Shown here: in pieces, positions 8,743 through 16,886 of the stretch
Numbering within the stretch: the stretch's first letter is position 1
Layout: each line of letters starts with the position of its first letter
Origin: Mycobacterium arosiense ATCC BAA-1401 = DSM 45069
GTDB lineage: Bacteria; Actinomycetota; Actinomycetes; Mycobacteriales; Mycobacteriaceae
DNA: 55,002 bases
NCBI RefSeq assembly: GCF_002086125.1
Contig: NZ_MVHG01000027.1
Location: 1 to 55,002, forward strand
Direction of reading: 5' to 3'
Notes under the pieces: generated by a model
What the model saw: only the letters and a program-made list of their open reading frames with translations
Databases searched by the model: none
What the model was told of the DNA's origin: nothing
Position numbers and translations under genes: made by a program

Positions 8743-9180
8743 TCAGTGCAAAATCCGCGCGAGGTTGCGCCATCGCCGATGCCGGTGACGAAACATCACC
8801 CGGACGAAGGCGCGGGTCAGCAGCCCGGGCAGGCCGTCGTCGGTTTCGATCTCGTCGGTGTAGCGACAGCTGCGCTCGTCGATGGGTTCGAACGTCAGGC
8901 GGTGATTCCAGGTGCGGACGGGTCCGCCGTGCTCGTTGGTGTAGATCTCGGTCGGCTCGAGTCGCTTGATGGTGAGGTGATGCGTCCAGGCCGGGATCAC
9001 ACCGAACAACCAGAACCGCGCCGACCCCTGGGTCCCCGCCTCGATGCGATCGGGGACGTCGAGCCGGTACACCCGCAGCACCGGGCTCAACACGTGGCGC
9101 ATCAGCTCGGGCTTGCGCGCCAGCGCGGACGCCGTCTCGACCGGGATCGGTAACTCGGTTGTTAGGGTTACCTTACTCAT
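8743..9180 (-). CDS. SRPBCC (START-like) family protein
   Basis: 145 aa from ATG 9180. The layout is a START/polyketide cyclase-like fold: an initial strand VTLTTELPIPVE, a helix with ALARKPELMRHVLSP, then antiparallel strands (ARFWLFGVIPAWTHHLTI, RTWNHRLTFEPI, CRYTDEIE) and a long C-terminal helix FVRVMFRHRHRRWRNLARIL. Such proteins bind small hydrophobic ligands. Longer in-frame extensions upstream run into the tRNA fragment and are rejected. This is the last apparently chromosomal gene before the tRNA-derived boundary. Confidence 0.82.
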   Translation of the reverse strand: MSKVTLTTELPIPVETASALARKPELMRHVLSPVLRVYRLDVPDRIEAGTQGSARFWLFGVIPAWTHHLTIKRLEPTEIYTNEHGGPVRTWNHRLTFEPIDERSCRYTDEIETDDGLPGLLTRAFVRVMFRHRHRRWRNLARILH

Positions 9181-9299
9181 GCAGTCATGGTGGCTGAGCG
9201 GGCGCGATCCGGCAATAGCGCCGGCGGTTTTGGCGCCGTGGGACTCGGCGTCTGGGCCGGCCGCGAGGGTGCGGGCGACGGCGGGCCTGCGATGATGGG

Positions 9300-9343
9300 T
9301 GGTCCCGGCTGGGATCGAACCAGCGACCTTCCGCGTGTGAAGC
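9300..9343 (-). tRNA. 3' half of tRNA-Val(CAC): probable attachment-site remnant
   Basis: On the minus strand this reads anticodon loop TTCACAC (anticodon CAC), stem half GCGGA, variable loop AGGTC, a perfect T arm GCTGG-TTCGATC-CCAGC, then acceptor strand CGGGACC and discriminator A. The 5' anticodon-stem partner (expected near tccgc), the D arm and the 5' acceptor half are missing; the bases beyond 9343 are unrelated. Only the anticodon loop to the 3' end is present. This is the part that tRNA-targeting integrases duplicate, so it marks the distal att site of an element lying to the right. Confidence 0.85.
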
Positions 9344-9600
9344 TGAGGCGAAGTCAGAAGCCAGACGTTCATGCTGGTCAAGCTGGACGAACTGGACCAA
9401 TCTTGGGGGTTCAGAACACGCGATACGAGCGGCGCGGCGGATGCGGAGCGGATGAAATTGAAGCTGTGATCCGTAGGCACGAGCGGCCGGCATGACCAGA
9501 GATGATGTAAACCCTTGCGTGATGTAGCCGCAGCAATTCCCGGATCTGCTCGGGGAGCGCCGCCGGTCCAGCGGCACTGGAAGAACTCTGGCGCATTTGG
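9344..9600. other. Non-coding stretch beside the att remnant
   Basis: No ORF with convincing composition or ribosome site is visible. ORFs crossing this stretch continue out of the tRNA remnant and are not credible. No integrase is visible here; if one exists it would be expected beside the intact tRNA at the other end. Confidence 0.5.
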
Positions 9601-10300
9601 GCCTAGCGCCGTGCGGATCCTCCAGGCGGCACCGCCTGTTGCACCGTCGAGCGGTTGATGGCCGAACTCGGCCTGTCCGGGGCGACCCGCGGCAAAGCCC
9701 GCAAGACAACAGTTGCCGATCCAGTCGCAGCGCGTCCGGCTGATCTTGCTGGGCATCTGTTTGGGCCGCCGGCACCCAATCGGCTGTGGATGGCCGATCT
9801 GACCTACGTGTCGACCTGGTCGGGGTTCGCCGACGTCGTCTTCGTCGTTGACGCCTACGCCCGGCGGATCCTGGGCAGGCGGGTCGCGGCGACGATGGCG
9901 ACTTCGATGGTGCTCGACGCGATCGAGCAGGCCATCTGGACCCGTCGCTAGAGGGCGTGTTCGACCTGAAGATGTCGTCCACCATACAGATCGCGGCCCA
10001 GTACACTTCGATCCGGTTCACCGAACGACTCGCCGAAGCGGGAATCCAACCCTCGGTCGGGGCGTTCGCCACTACGACAACGCTCTGGCCGAAACGATCA
10101 ACGGGCTGTACAAAACCGAGCTGATCAAACCCTGCAAGCCCTGGCGCACCATCGAAGAAGTCGAACTGGCCACCGCCGAATGGGTCAATTGGTTCAACCA
10201 CCGCCGCCGCTACCAATACTGCGGAGACATCCCACCCGTCGACATGGAAGCCCCGCCGGTCACTACTGCCAGCTTCGACATCACAGATGGGTCCTCCGAT
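9601..10300 (+). pseudogene. Degenerate IS3-type transposase OrfB
   Basis: The first segment in one frame (about 9655-9951) contains the integrase-core start NRLWMADLTYVSTW and FVVDAYARRILG. After a stop at 9949-9951 the homology continues in other frames as VHHTDRG near 9975 and then HYDNALAETINGLYKTELI to WVNWFNHRRRYQYCGDIPP at about 10070-10240. Together these are the DDE domain of an IS3-family OrfB, with at least two frameshifts and no OrfA, so it is inactive. Confidence 0.85.
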
Positions 10301-10306
10301 TGCGGT

Positions 10307-10440
10307 TCACCAGCGTGTTGAGCGTCCACGATGAGCGGGGCCCTCACTCATCGGGGCTGCGTAGTGGGTTGGTAGGTGGGTGGCGGGCCAGGGCGAATGT
10401 GGGCGGCGGTGGTTGTAGTCGTGTTTTGCAGTGCTGGGCT
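10307..10440 (-). pseudogene. C-terminal remnant of a second integrase-core transposase
   Basis: The minus strand reads KHDYNHRRPHSPWPATHLPT, the familiar C-terminal end (YNxxRPHSxLGxxTP) of IS3/IS481-type transposases. Nothing upstream is intact. Together with the neighbouring OrfB remnant it shows repeated insertion at this boundary. Confidence 0.65.
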
Positions 10441-10478
10441 GCGGGGACCGGCGTTGGCATAATGCGCCGGTTTTCGGG

Positions 10479-11612
10479 TCAGGCGCGGCTGAGGTGGGCG
10501 CGGATGGCCGAGATGGTGGCCGCGATAGCATCGGCGCTGCCGCCTCCGAAGGGGGCGAGACTGGCAAAGCCGTGTGTAAGTGCATCGAACTGGCGGTGGT
10601 CTACGCTGACACCGGCCGAGCGTAATGCCGTGGCGTATTCGTTTCCCTCGTCGCGCAGTGGATCGAATCCCGCGGTGAGCACCAGGGCCGGTGCCAGGCC
10701 GGATAGGTCGGCGGCCTTCAGTGGCGATACCCGCGCATCGTCGGCTGCCAGGCCGGCGCCGTCCAGATACAACTCTTTGAACCAGTCCATGTCCTGCTTG
10801 GACAGGAAGAATCCGTCCGAGAACAGGGTGCGCGACCGGGTTTCCGCGGACAGGTCGAGGCTCGGATAGAGCAGCACCTGCAGCGCCGGTTGCCCAATAC
10901 CCTCGTCGCGGCTGCGCAGCGCGACCAGCGCCGCTAGATTTCCGCCCGCGCTGTCGCCGCCAACGCCGATTCGGGATGGGTCGGCGCCCAGTGCGGCAGC
11001 GTGTCCAAGTGCCCAGCGATAGGCCGCGACGCAGTCGTCGACCGCGGCTGGGGCCTTGTGTTCAGGCGCGCGCCGGTAGTCCACCGACAACACATGTATC
11101 GCGGCGTCTTTGCAGATCATCCGGCACAGTCCGTCGTGGGATTCAATGTCGCCGACGACAAAACCACCGCCGTGGAAGAAGACAAGCAGTGGGGCCGCTC
11201 CCGCGAGGGTCGGTCGGTAGTGTCGCGTCCGCAGGGGGCGGTCGGGACCCGGAATCGTGAGGTCGGTGGTGGGGACGGCGACGTGGGTGCCCATCACCGA
11301 GTGCGAGTTGCGCATCAGGGCGCGGGCGATTCCTGGATCGCCAGCAGCCGACAGGCCGCCCGTGCGTGTGCGTCGTTGGGCGGCCAGTATCAATTGAAGC
11401 GTGCTGTCAAGAGTGTTGCCGTCGATGGTGACCCTTCTGCGGCCAGCGAGGAGGCGTTTGAGCCACGGCGGGATCCACGGCATGACCATGACACCGATAC
11501 GAAGGGCCGTGTTGGTCACCGCGGCAGAGCGGCTGTTGGGCTGCCTGCGTGCCATAGCCTCGCCTGGTGTGATACGGAGGAGCCCTGGCAGTAAACGAGG
11601 CTTCACTGTCAT
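10479..11612 (-). CDS. Alpha/beta hydrolase, hormone-sensitive-lipase (Lip) type
   Basis: 377 aa. HSL-family marks are complete: oxyanion-hole FFHGGGFVVGD near residue 145, nucleophile in GVGGDSAGGNLAAL near residue 215, acid-region AGFDPLRDEGNEYA and His in LTHGFASL near the C-terminus. It hydrolyses ester bonds, probably of acyl or steroid-like esters. A later start at residue 20 (ATG 11555) is possible; the first 35 residues are basic and poorly conserved in style. Upstream at 11650-11670 lies a CGGAACAGATGTTTGG element shared with two other promoters of this region. Confidence 0.9.
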   Translation of the reverse strand: MTVKPRLLPGLLRITPGEAMARRQPNSRSAAVTNTALRIGVMVMPWIPPWLKRLLAGRRRVTIDGNTLDSTLQLILAAQRRTRTGGLSAAGDPGIARALMRNSHSVMGTHVAVPTTDLTIPGPDRPLRTRHYRPTLAGAAPLLVFFHGGGFVVGDIESHDGLCRMICKDAAIHVLSVDYRRAPEHKAPAAVDDCVAAYRWALGHAAALGADPSRIGVGGDSAGGNLAALVALRSRDEGIGQPALQVLLYPSLDLSAETRSRTLFSDGFFLSKQDMDWFKELYLDGAGLAADDARVSPLKAADLSGLAPALVLTAGFDPLRDEGNEYATALRSAGVSVDHRQFDALTHGFASLAPFGGGSADAIAATISAIRAHLSRA

Positions 11613-12042
11613 TGCCCGCCCTGTTCTCGGCTTCCTAAGGCACTGTAGTCGGAACAGATGTTTGGTTCAAGGGACAGCGCCGCCTCAGCCGTTCATACCG
11701 TTTGCGATGGGTCATATCTGACCCAGAGGGACGATTGCGGACAAATATTTGGTCGACCTGTGCTCGCGGATGTAGTTACTGATCCTTTGGTAGGCGTTGA
11801 ACCGTTGCAGACGACTCAGCCGCGAACGTCACCGCGAGAAGATCCGGGAGCGCGGGCGAGCCACCTCGGTGTAGAGACTCATCCACTGTGCGATGGTCGG
11901 CCCCAGGCGCTCGGGCACGAGCGAATCCGCGCCCCGTTGACCGCCCGGCGCTCGGGACACGGTTTCGTAGAGACACACCGCGGATCGACTTCCCGTAAGG
12001 ACTGCAGCGCCGTTTCAAGCTGCGCAGCGCGGCGCGGGCGGG
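11613..12042. other. Intergenic region with two copies of a GGA(A)CAnATnTTTGG motif
   Basis: No credible gene. Motif copies are at 11650-11670 (cggaacagatgtttggttc) and 11737-11755 (gcggacaaatatttggtcg). The rest, to the end of the convergent P450 gene, shows only ORFs of atypical composition. The region probably contains the promoter of the HSL-type hydrolase gene. Confidence 0.5.
11650..11670. promoter_or_regulatory. Candidate operator, CGGAACA(A/G)AT(A/G)TTTG type
   Basis: Lies 38 bp upstream of the hydrolase start. The same 15-16 base core occurs at 30464-30484 upstream of another hydrolase and on the minus strand at 29601-29620 upstream of an AveC gene, with a looser copy at 11737-11755. 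Recurrence in front of separate genes suggests a shared regulator. Confidence 0.4.
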
Positions 12043-13248
12043 CTAAACGGTTGTGACCGGAAGGCGTGCCCATCCTCGGACGCTGGAGGTGTGGGCTCTG
12101 CTTGCGTTGTCGTAGTCGACGGTCCAGTCGGTCCATCGCTTGAGGACCTCCTCGAAGGCGACTCGTGCCTCGAGTCGCGCTAGGGCTGAGCCAAGACAAA
12201 AGTGCACTCCTTGTCCGAAGCTGAGATGACCGCCTTTGCGGTGGATGTCGTAGCGGTCGGGGTCGGTGAACTTGGTTTCGTCACGGTTGGCTGAGCCGTT
12301 GAGCAGCAACATGTAGGAGCCTTCGGTCACGGTGCGTCCGTAGAGTTCGGTGTCGCGTGCAACGTAGCGGGCTTGGACGGGTGAGGGCGGTTCGTAGCGC
12401 AAGGTCTCCTCCACTGCTGAGCCAATCAGGGCCGGGTCGGCGGCGAGTTGACGTCGTTGATCGGGATGTTCCCCTAGCAGCTGGCCCATGAAACCGATCA
12501 GGCGTGCGGTGGTCTCGTTGCCGGCGCCGGCGATCATGGCGGTGTAGGCGAGGACTTCGGTGCGCTCAAGCCGTCGCCGGGATCCGTCGTGTTCTTGGAC
12601 CTCGGCGCTAAGTAGGTCGGTCATCAAGTCGTCGGAGGGATGGGTCGCTCGCCACTCGATATATTCGGCGAACAATGCGATCGAGTCCTCAAAGATGGTC
12701 GCGCTGACGCCGCCGGTGTCTTCATGCTGCGATCCAACAGTGATGCTGGTGTCGTTGCGGTCGCGGATGCGCTGTTGGCCTTCTTCGGGGATGCCGAGCA
12801 GATAGCCGATGGTGCGCATCGGCATGATTGCACCGAGATCGGCGACGAAGTCGAAGCCCTCGGCGTCGCGCAGCGGATCCAGTGCGCGAGAACAGAAGTC
12901 ACGCACCAGGCTTTCTACGGCCAGCATGCGCCGTGGGGTGAAAACGCGTGACAGCAGGCGACGGTGCAAGTCGTGCAGCGGAGGATCCTCGAACAGCAGG
13001 ATTCCTGGCGGAACTTCGAGGCCGCTGAACAAGATGTCTGCGGTAGTGCCCCGTCCGGAGCGATAGGTCTGCCAGTCCGGAAGCGCTTGCGCGACATCGT
13101 CGTAGCGGCTCAACGCATAAAAGCCGTACTTGTCGTTGAAGTACAGTGGCGCTTCGGCGCGCATCCGCTTCCACACGGGATACGGATCGTCATCGATGTC
13201 ATAGTCGAACGGGTCGTAGTATAGCTCCGCAGATCGATTGCTGATCAC
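12043..13248 (-). CDS. Cytochrome P450
   Basis: 401 aa from GTG 13248, chosen because AGAGG lies 6 bases upstream; the ORF extends to 13302 without a ribosome site. P450 marks: I-helix AGAGNETT, ExxR in EETLRYEPP, and the heme-thiolate loop FGQGVHFCLGSALARLE. It inserts oxygen into a hydrophobic substrate with electrons from a ferredoxin, none of which is encoded nearby. It is the last gene of a minus-strand unit behind the AveC-like membrane protein (14 bp away) and a small membrane protein, probably controlled by the divergent TetR gene at 14289. Confidence 0.95.
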   Translation of the reverse strand: MISNRSAELYYDPFDYDIDDDPYPVWKRMRAEAPLYFNDKYGFYALSRYDDVAQALPDWQTYRSGRGTTADILFSGLEVPPGILLFEDPPLHDLHRRLLSRVFTPRRMLAVESLVRDFCSRALDPLRDAEGFDFVADLGAIMPMRTIGYLLGIPEEGQQRIRDRNDTSITVGSQHEDTGGVSATIFEDSIALFAEYIEWRATHPSDDLMTDLLSAEVQEHDGSRRRLERTEVLAYTAMIAGAGNETTARLIGFMGQLLGEHPDQRRQLAADPALIGSAVEETLRYEPPSPVQARYVARDTELYGRTVTEGSYMLLLNGSANRDETKFTDPDRYDIHRKGGHLSFGQGVHFCLGSALARLEARVAFEEVLKRWTDWTVDYDNASRAHTSSVRGWARLPVTTV

Positions 13249-13261
13249 AGATCCTCTTTCA

Positions 13262-14047
13262 CTACCTGGGTTGGTTCGGCACGCCGGGGAACAATTGCAC
13301 ATCGGGACCGGAGGTCACGTAACCCATCTGTTTGGTCAGGAGGTGGGGGGCGAAAACGCTGCTGTAGAGGACGTTTCCGATGACGATGACGGCGACGGCA
13401 GACAGCGCCGCCGACTGCAATTTGGTCTTAGAGAGCCGGTCGGCCCACATCTCGATGACATTGCGGTCTTGCGGATCCGTCCGGCCCAACAGATAGGTGA
13501 AGACCATCATCTGAATACCCATCGCGATGGCGTCATAGATCGGGTACTGGTGCAGGGCCCCCTCGAAGAGTCCCAGTCCGGGGATCACGTAGGCGTAGTA
13601 GAAGACGCCGATTCGGGCGCCCAGGCCCCCGTTGAACAGCAAGGCCCAGCAGAACCCGACGGCCAGGCCCACGGCCAGCAGCGTGATCGGCCTGCGCCAG
13701 TTGAACCGTGCGCTCAGCCCGCGCCCCAGTGCGGCGCCGACGACGGCCGGAATGCAGAAGTAGCCGATGTATCCCAGGGGCACCGACGAGGGCAGCCCGC
13801 CCCAGGTCATGTTCAACGGCCACCACGACGGCATGCGTGGAAGTGCCGGCGGAAATTGCGCATACATCGCCCAGTCGTACGGGGCTTCGATCCATGAGAA
13901 CGAGATCGCCGAGATGCACAGAAGAAGCAGCGGGTGCAACCGGCGGCGGCGAACGCTCAGATAGATCCCGGTGACGGTGAACCCGATGCCGCTCAGCCAG
14001 CCGAAGGCATTGGCCGCCATCAGCAACGGCGTCAGCTCGGTCGTCAT
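13262..14047 (-). CDS. AveC-like polytopic membrane protein (short form)
   Basis: 261 aa with about seven hydrophobic segments. It resembles the two longer AveC-family proteins at 27280 and 28456 in layout: a W-x-E/D-P-x-x-x-W-A-x-Y motif (SWIEAPYDWAMYAQFPPALP), a central two-helix segment after SVPLGYIGYF, and a final TM before a polar tail. It lacks their long C-terminal extension with VACPWPYP. AveC from avermectin synthesis acts on spiroketal formation; in mycobacteria the role is unknown. Its ATG overlaps the stop of the small membrane protein (ATGA), and it precedes the P450 gene. Confidence 0.65.
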   Translation of the reverse strand: MTTELTPLLMAANAFGWLSGIGFTVTGIYLSVRRRRLHPLLLLCISAISFSWIEAPYDWAMYAQFPPALPRMPSWWPLNMTWGGLPSSVPLGYIGYFCIPAVVGAALGRGLSARFNWRRPITLLAVGLAVGFCWALLFNGGLGARIGVFYYAYVIPGLGLFEGALHQYPIYDAIAMGIQMMVFTYLLGRTDPQDRNVIEMWADRLSKTKLQSAALSAVAVIVIGNVLYSSVFAPHLLTKQMGYVTSGPDVQLFPGVPNQPR

Positions 14048-14160
14048 GACGTGGTTTCTTGACCCGAACGGCGGCGCGCTTCGGGGTCGAAATAACAGAC
14101 CAGCCCGAAGATCACGATGATCAACCCGAGCAGCGTGCCGAGCATGATGACTGCGCCCAT
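14044..14160 (-). CDS. Small single-pass membrane protein
   Basis: 38 aa from ATG 14160 (AAAGG 8 bases upstream): a hydrophobic segment VIMLGTLLGLIIVIFGLVCY and a charged tail DPEARRRSGQ. Its stop overlaps the start of the AveC-like gene. The longer ORF to 14232 would run through the palindromic operator and is less likely. It is the first gene of the AveC-P450 unit, and may be an accessory or anchor subunit of the AveC-like protein; that is inferred only from position. Confidence 0.6.
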   Translation of the reverse strand: MGAVIMLGTLLGLIIVIFGLVCYFDPEARRRSGQETTS

Positions 14161-14199
14161 ACCCACACCCTTTCGCCGAACCAGCACCACGACCGCGTT

Positions 14200-14215
14200 A
14201 ATAGTGGACACTATT
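14200..14215. promoter_or_regulatory. Palindromic operator AATAGTG-GA-CACTATT
   Basis: A perfect inverted repeat with 7-bp arms sits between the small membrane protein (start 14160, minus strand) and the TetR gene (start 14289, plus strand). The divergent layout and dyad size suit control of both directions by the TetR protein encoded next to it. Confidence 0.6.
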
Positions 14216-14288
14216 CTAAGGCGGTTGGTCAAGGCCGACTATTGTGAATGCCGTCAACCGCTCAGCGCGGTCCAAGGAGAGAACAACC

Positions 14289-14954
14289 GTGCCCCAGCGA
14301 CCTTCCGCCAAGGATCGGGCAACGGCAGATGCGCCGGTACAGGCCTTGCGCCGGCCCCGCGGTGAGCCGCGCCGACTTCTCCTGGATGCCGCGCGTGAGC
14401 TGTTCGCTCGCAAGGACTACCGCAGCACCACGACACGCGAGATCGCCGAAGCCGCTGACGTTAACGAGTACCTGCTGTTCCGCAACTTCGGCTCAAAAGC
14501 CGGACTGTTCCGGGAAGCCCTCGTCCTACCGTTCACCGATTTCGTCGACGAATTCGGCCGAACGTGGCAATCAGTGGTCCCCGACGAAACCGACGAAGAG
14601 GAATTGGCAAGACATTTCGTCGGACAGCTCTACGACGTGGTCGTCGAACATCGAGGGCTTCTGCTGACGCTCGTCGCATCGGAGACGCTCAGCGAGGACG
14701 AGATCACCGACGCGGGTATCGCCGACATCACGCGGGCGCTCGGCGTGCTCGGTCAGATCAGCGCTGAGGGCATGCGTCTGCGCGGGTTGCGGGCCGGTCG
14801 GCCCGACCTGCCCGCGCACACCACGGTCGCAACGATCGCCGGCATGGTCGCTTTGCGCTCGACCTTCTTCGGGGCCAACCAGCCTTCCCGTGAGGCGATC
14901 GTCGACGAACTCGTCCAAGCGATCCTGCACGGTTTCCTGCATCGCTGCGACTGA
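14289..14954 (+). CDS. TetR/AcrR family regulator of the AveC-P450 unit
   Basis: 221 aa from GTG 14289, preceded by AAGGAGAGAA; an in-frame GTG at 14244 lies closer to the operator without a ribosome site. HTH: RRLLLDAARELFARKDYRST then TREIAEAADVNEYLLFRNFG near residues 30-70. The ligand domain follows with typical GLLLTLVASE and C-terminal VDELVQAILHGFLHR. It probably represses the divergent minus-strand unit (small membrane protein, AveC-like, P450) through the palindrome at 14200-14215. Confidence 0.9.
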   Translation: MPQRPSAKDRATADAPVQALRRPRGEPRRLLLDAARELFARKDYRSTTTREIAEAADVNEYLLFRNFGSKAGLFREALVLPFTDFVDEFGRTWQSVVPDETDEEELARHFVGQLYDVVVEHRGLLLTLVASETLSEDEITDAGIADITRALGVLGQISAEGMRLRGLRAGRPDLPAHTTVATIAGMVALRSTFFGANQPSREAIVDELVQAILHGFLHRCD

Positions 14955-15028
14955 AAGCCAAGAACGGCGCGACCGAACATGCCGAATGAATCACCGCGGT
15001 GACCAGTCACGAAATGCGGCTGTAGACG

Positions 15029-15976
15029 TCATGGGCTGGTCAGGGCAGATCCCGGAGGCATTGTGGCGGTGATCAGGGAGCTGATCGGAAGGACACCGAT
15101 CAGGTCGGCAGGCAGAGCGCGCCCGAGGCGCGCCATCAGCTCGCGGCTGTCGAGGGCGTCGACGATCCATCCGCGGCGCGCAAGCCAATCGGCAATGTCG
15201 GTGAGGTCCTCGTGCTTGATGTAGGCCGCCACGTCCATGGCGACGCCGATCTTGTCGCGGATCTCAGCGGCCCCGTGCCGCCAGCTGCTCATCCGATCCT
15301 CACCGAGATGGGTCGACGCACTGGGATAGGCGTCCGCCGCGATACAGCTACCCTCGGCGCTGAGCCCGAGTACCCGGTCGAAGAGGTGCTCCTGATCGGC
15401 AGACGACAGGTACGGAAGCAGCCCTTCGACCAGCCACGCCGTGGACGCCGAGGCATCAAAGCCCGCCGCGCTCAGCGCTGAGTGCCACTCGTCGTCGCGA
15501 AGATCGACCGGCACCGCGCGCATATCCGCCACCGGTACCGCGCCATGAGCCTGCAACACGGTGTGCTTGAAACCCAGGATGCTGGGTTGATCCACTTCGT
15601 AGACCACCACCCCGGACAGGCTGTTCAGGCGATACGACCGGGCATCGAGACCGGCAGCGAGGATGACCACCTGACGGATTCCCGCGGTGACGGCGGCGGC
15701 GAGGAAGTCATCGAAATGCACGGTTCTGCTGGCGACGTAATCGCGCCCGCTCGTGGCTGCCCGGCGGCCGTTGTCATCTTCGGGACCCATCCAGGACAGG
15801 TCACCGGAGGCCATCATCTGCCAACCGGGCTCGTCGACGGCCGCGACCAGCACCGCGGCGAACTCGTCACGAAACAGCGGATCGTTCTGGGCTGTCTCGG
15901 CGGCCCGCTGGGCCGCCACCCCCAGCGCGGTGGTTCCGAGATTGGTGGTGACATCCCAGCCATCGTTGCCGGTCAT
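15029..15976 (-). CDS. SAM-dependent methyltransferase, TIGR00027/LCM-like
   Basis: 315 aa. Features of the mycobacterial putative S-adenosylmethionine methyltransferase family are present: N-terminal NLGTTALGVAAQRAAET, SRTVHFDDFL, SAM-binding VVILAAGLDARSYRL near residue 105, YEVDQPSILGFK, and WLVEGLLPYLS. The natural substrate of this expanded family is unknown. It overlaps the upstream hydrolase gene by ATGA (15973-15976), so the two are translationally coupled and regulated with the TetR gene at 17537. Confidence 0.9.
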   Translation of the reverse strand: MTGNDGWDVTTNLGTTALGVAAQRAAETAQNDPLFRDEFAAVLVAAVDEPGWQMMASGDLSWMGPEDDNGRRAATSGRDYVASRTVHFDDFLAAAVTAGIRQVVILAAGLDARSYRLNSLSGVVVYEVDQPSILGFKHTVLQAHGAVPVADMRAVPVDLRDDEWHSALSAAGFDASASTAWLVEGLLPYLSSADQEHLFDRVLGLSAEGSCIAADAYPSASTHLGEDRMSSWRHGAAEIRDKIGVAMDVAAYIKHEDLTDIADWLARRGWIVDALDSRELMARLGRALPADLIGVLPISSLITATMPPGSALTSP

Positions 15977-16809
15977 GACGCGGCCGCGATGTCGACGATG
16001 GCGCTGGCCAGTTCCTCGGGTGCATCGATCATCACGTAAGCGAGACTGCGCGCGATCTTGATGAGCGTGGCCCGAGGGAAATCACGGGCGAGCCGCTCGG
16101 CATCGGAGAAGGGAAACAATTTATCATCGGTGCCCCACACCACGGCCACCGGCTTGTCGAAGCGCTGGATCGCGTCGACCGCCCGCAGGGTCAGCGCCGG
16201 ATCCAACGACGCTGTGACGGTGGCGGCTTGCGCACGCGTGGTGGCGTTGGTCAGGAAGGCACCGAACAGCTCGGCGCGTTCTCCCGCGGACAGTCGCGTG
16301 CGACACACCGCCCGCAGGAACACGTTCTGACCCACCGCGCTGGCCAGCATGGCGAGTACCGCTCGGCCCACGGCGGGACTTCGTCGGCACAACTGCACGA
16401 CGAGCTTGAACTGGCCAGGCGGGAAGTGCTCGTAGCTGTCACAGTTAGTGAAGACCAGGCTGGCGATGCGCGACACGTCCAGCGACGGGTCGCCCAGCGC
16501 GGCCAGCACCAGCCCGCCGCCGGTGTCGTTGGCCACCACCGTGACATCGTGCAGGTCGAGCTGGTCGAGAAAGGCCACGATGCGCCTCGCCGCGGCGCCG
16601 GCACCCAGGTCGACATCACGGGCGACCGGCAGATGGGCACCCAGCGGCCAGGTCGGCACGATGCAGCGCACCCGCTCCCCCAGTGCTGCGACCACCCGCT
16701 GCCAAATCGCCCCGCTGACGTAAACGCCGTGCACGAACACCACGACTGGCCCCGATCCGGTGTCGGTGAAGTCGACGACTGCGCCATCCACGGTGCAGCT
16801 GTTGCCCAT
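15973..16809 (-). CDS. Alpha/beta hydrolase of the Asp-nucleophile (NDTGG) type
   Basis: 278 aa from ATG 16809, with a strong AAAGGAGG site 5-6 bases upstream; the ORF extends to 16890 but that start lies inside the operator. The fold is clear: oxyanion VFVHGVYVSGAIW, nucleophile elbow VVANDTGGGLVLAAL with Asp in place of Ser, and acid-region WGTDDKLFPFSDAERL. The usual C-terminal catalytic His is not seen; that position reads RSLAYVMIDAP. Asp nucleophiles are typical of dehalogenase and epoxide-hydrolase relatives. It is the middle gene of the TetR-hydrolase-methyltransferase operon. Confidence 0.85.
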   Translation of the reverse strand: MGNSCTVDGAVVDFTDTGSGPVVVFVHGVYVSGAIWQRVVAALGERVRCIVPTWPLGAHLPVARDVDLGAGAAARRIVAFLDQLDLHDVTVVANDTGGGLVLAALGDPSLDVSRIASLVFTNCDSYEHFPPGQFKLVVQLCRRSPAVGRAVLAMLASAVGQNVFLRAVCRTRLSAGERAELFGAFLTNATTRAQAATVTASLDPALTLRAVDAIQRFDKPVAVVWGTDDKLFPFSDAERLARDFPRATLIKIARSLAYVMIDAPEELASAIVDIAAAS

Positions 16810-16866
16810 CACGCCTCCTTTGACGGCAGCTTCTTCCATGAGATCTGCCGCGTGACGTGCGAGCCT

Positions 16867-16883
16867 ACATACAGCCTGTATGT
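16867..16883. promoter_or_regulatory. TetR operator ACATACAG-C-CTGTATGT
   Basis: A perfect 17-base dyad with 8-bp arms lies between the TetR stop (16887) and the hydrolase start (16809), close to the hydrolase ribosome site. A degenerate second copy (CATACTGGTTGTAGGT, 17553-17568) lies in front of the TetR gene itself. The pair fits control by the TetR protein encoded between them. Confidence 0.65.
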
Positions 16884-16886
16884 GGG

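Noticed and set aside
9187..9495. ORF across the tRNA remnant
   Set aside because: Runs through the tRNA half and non-coding DNA; PGWDRTSDLPRV is simply translated tRNA sequence.
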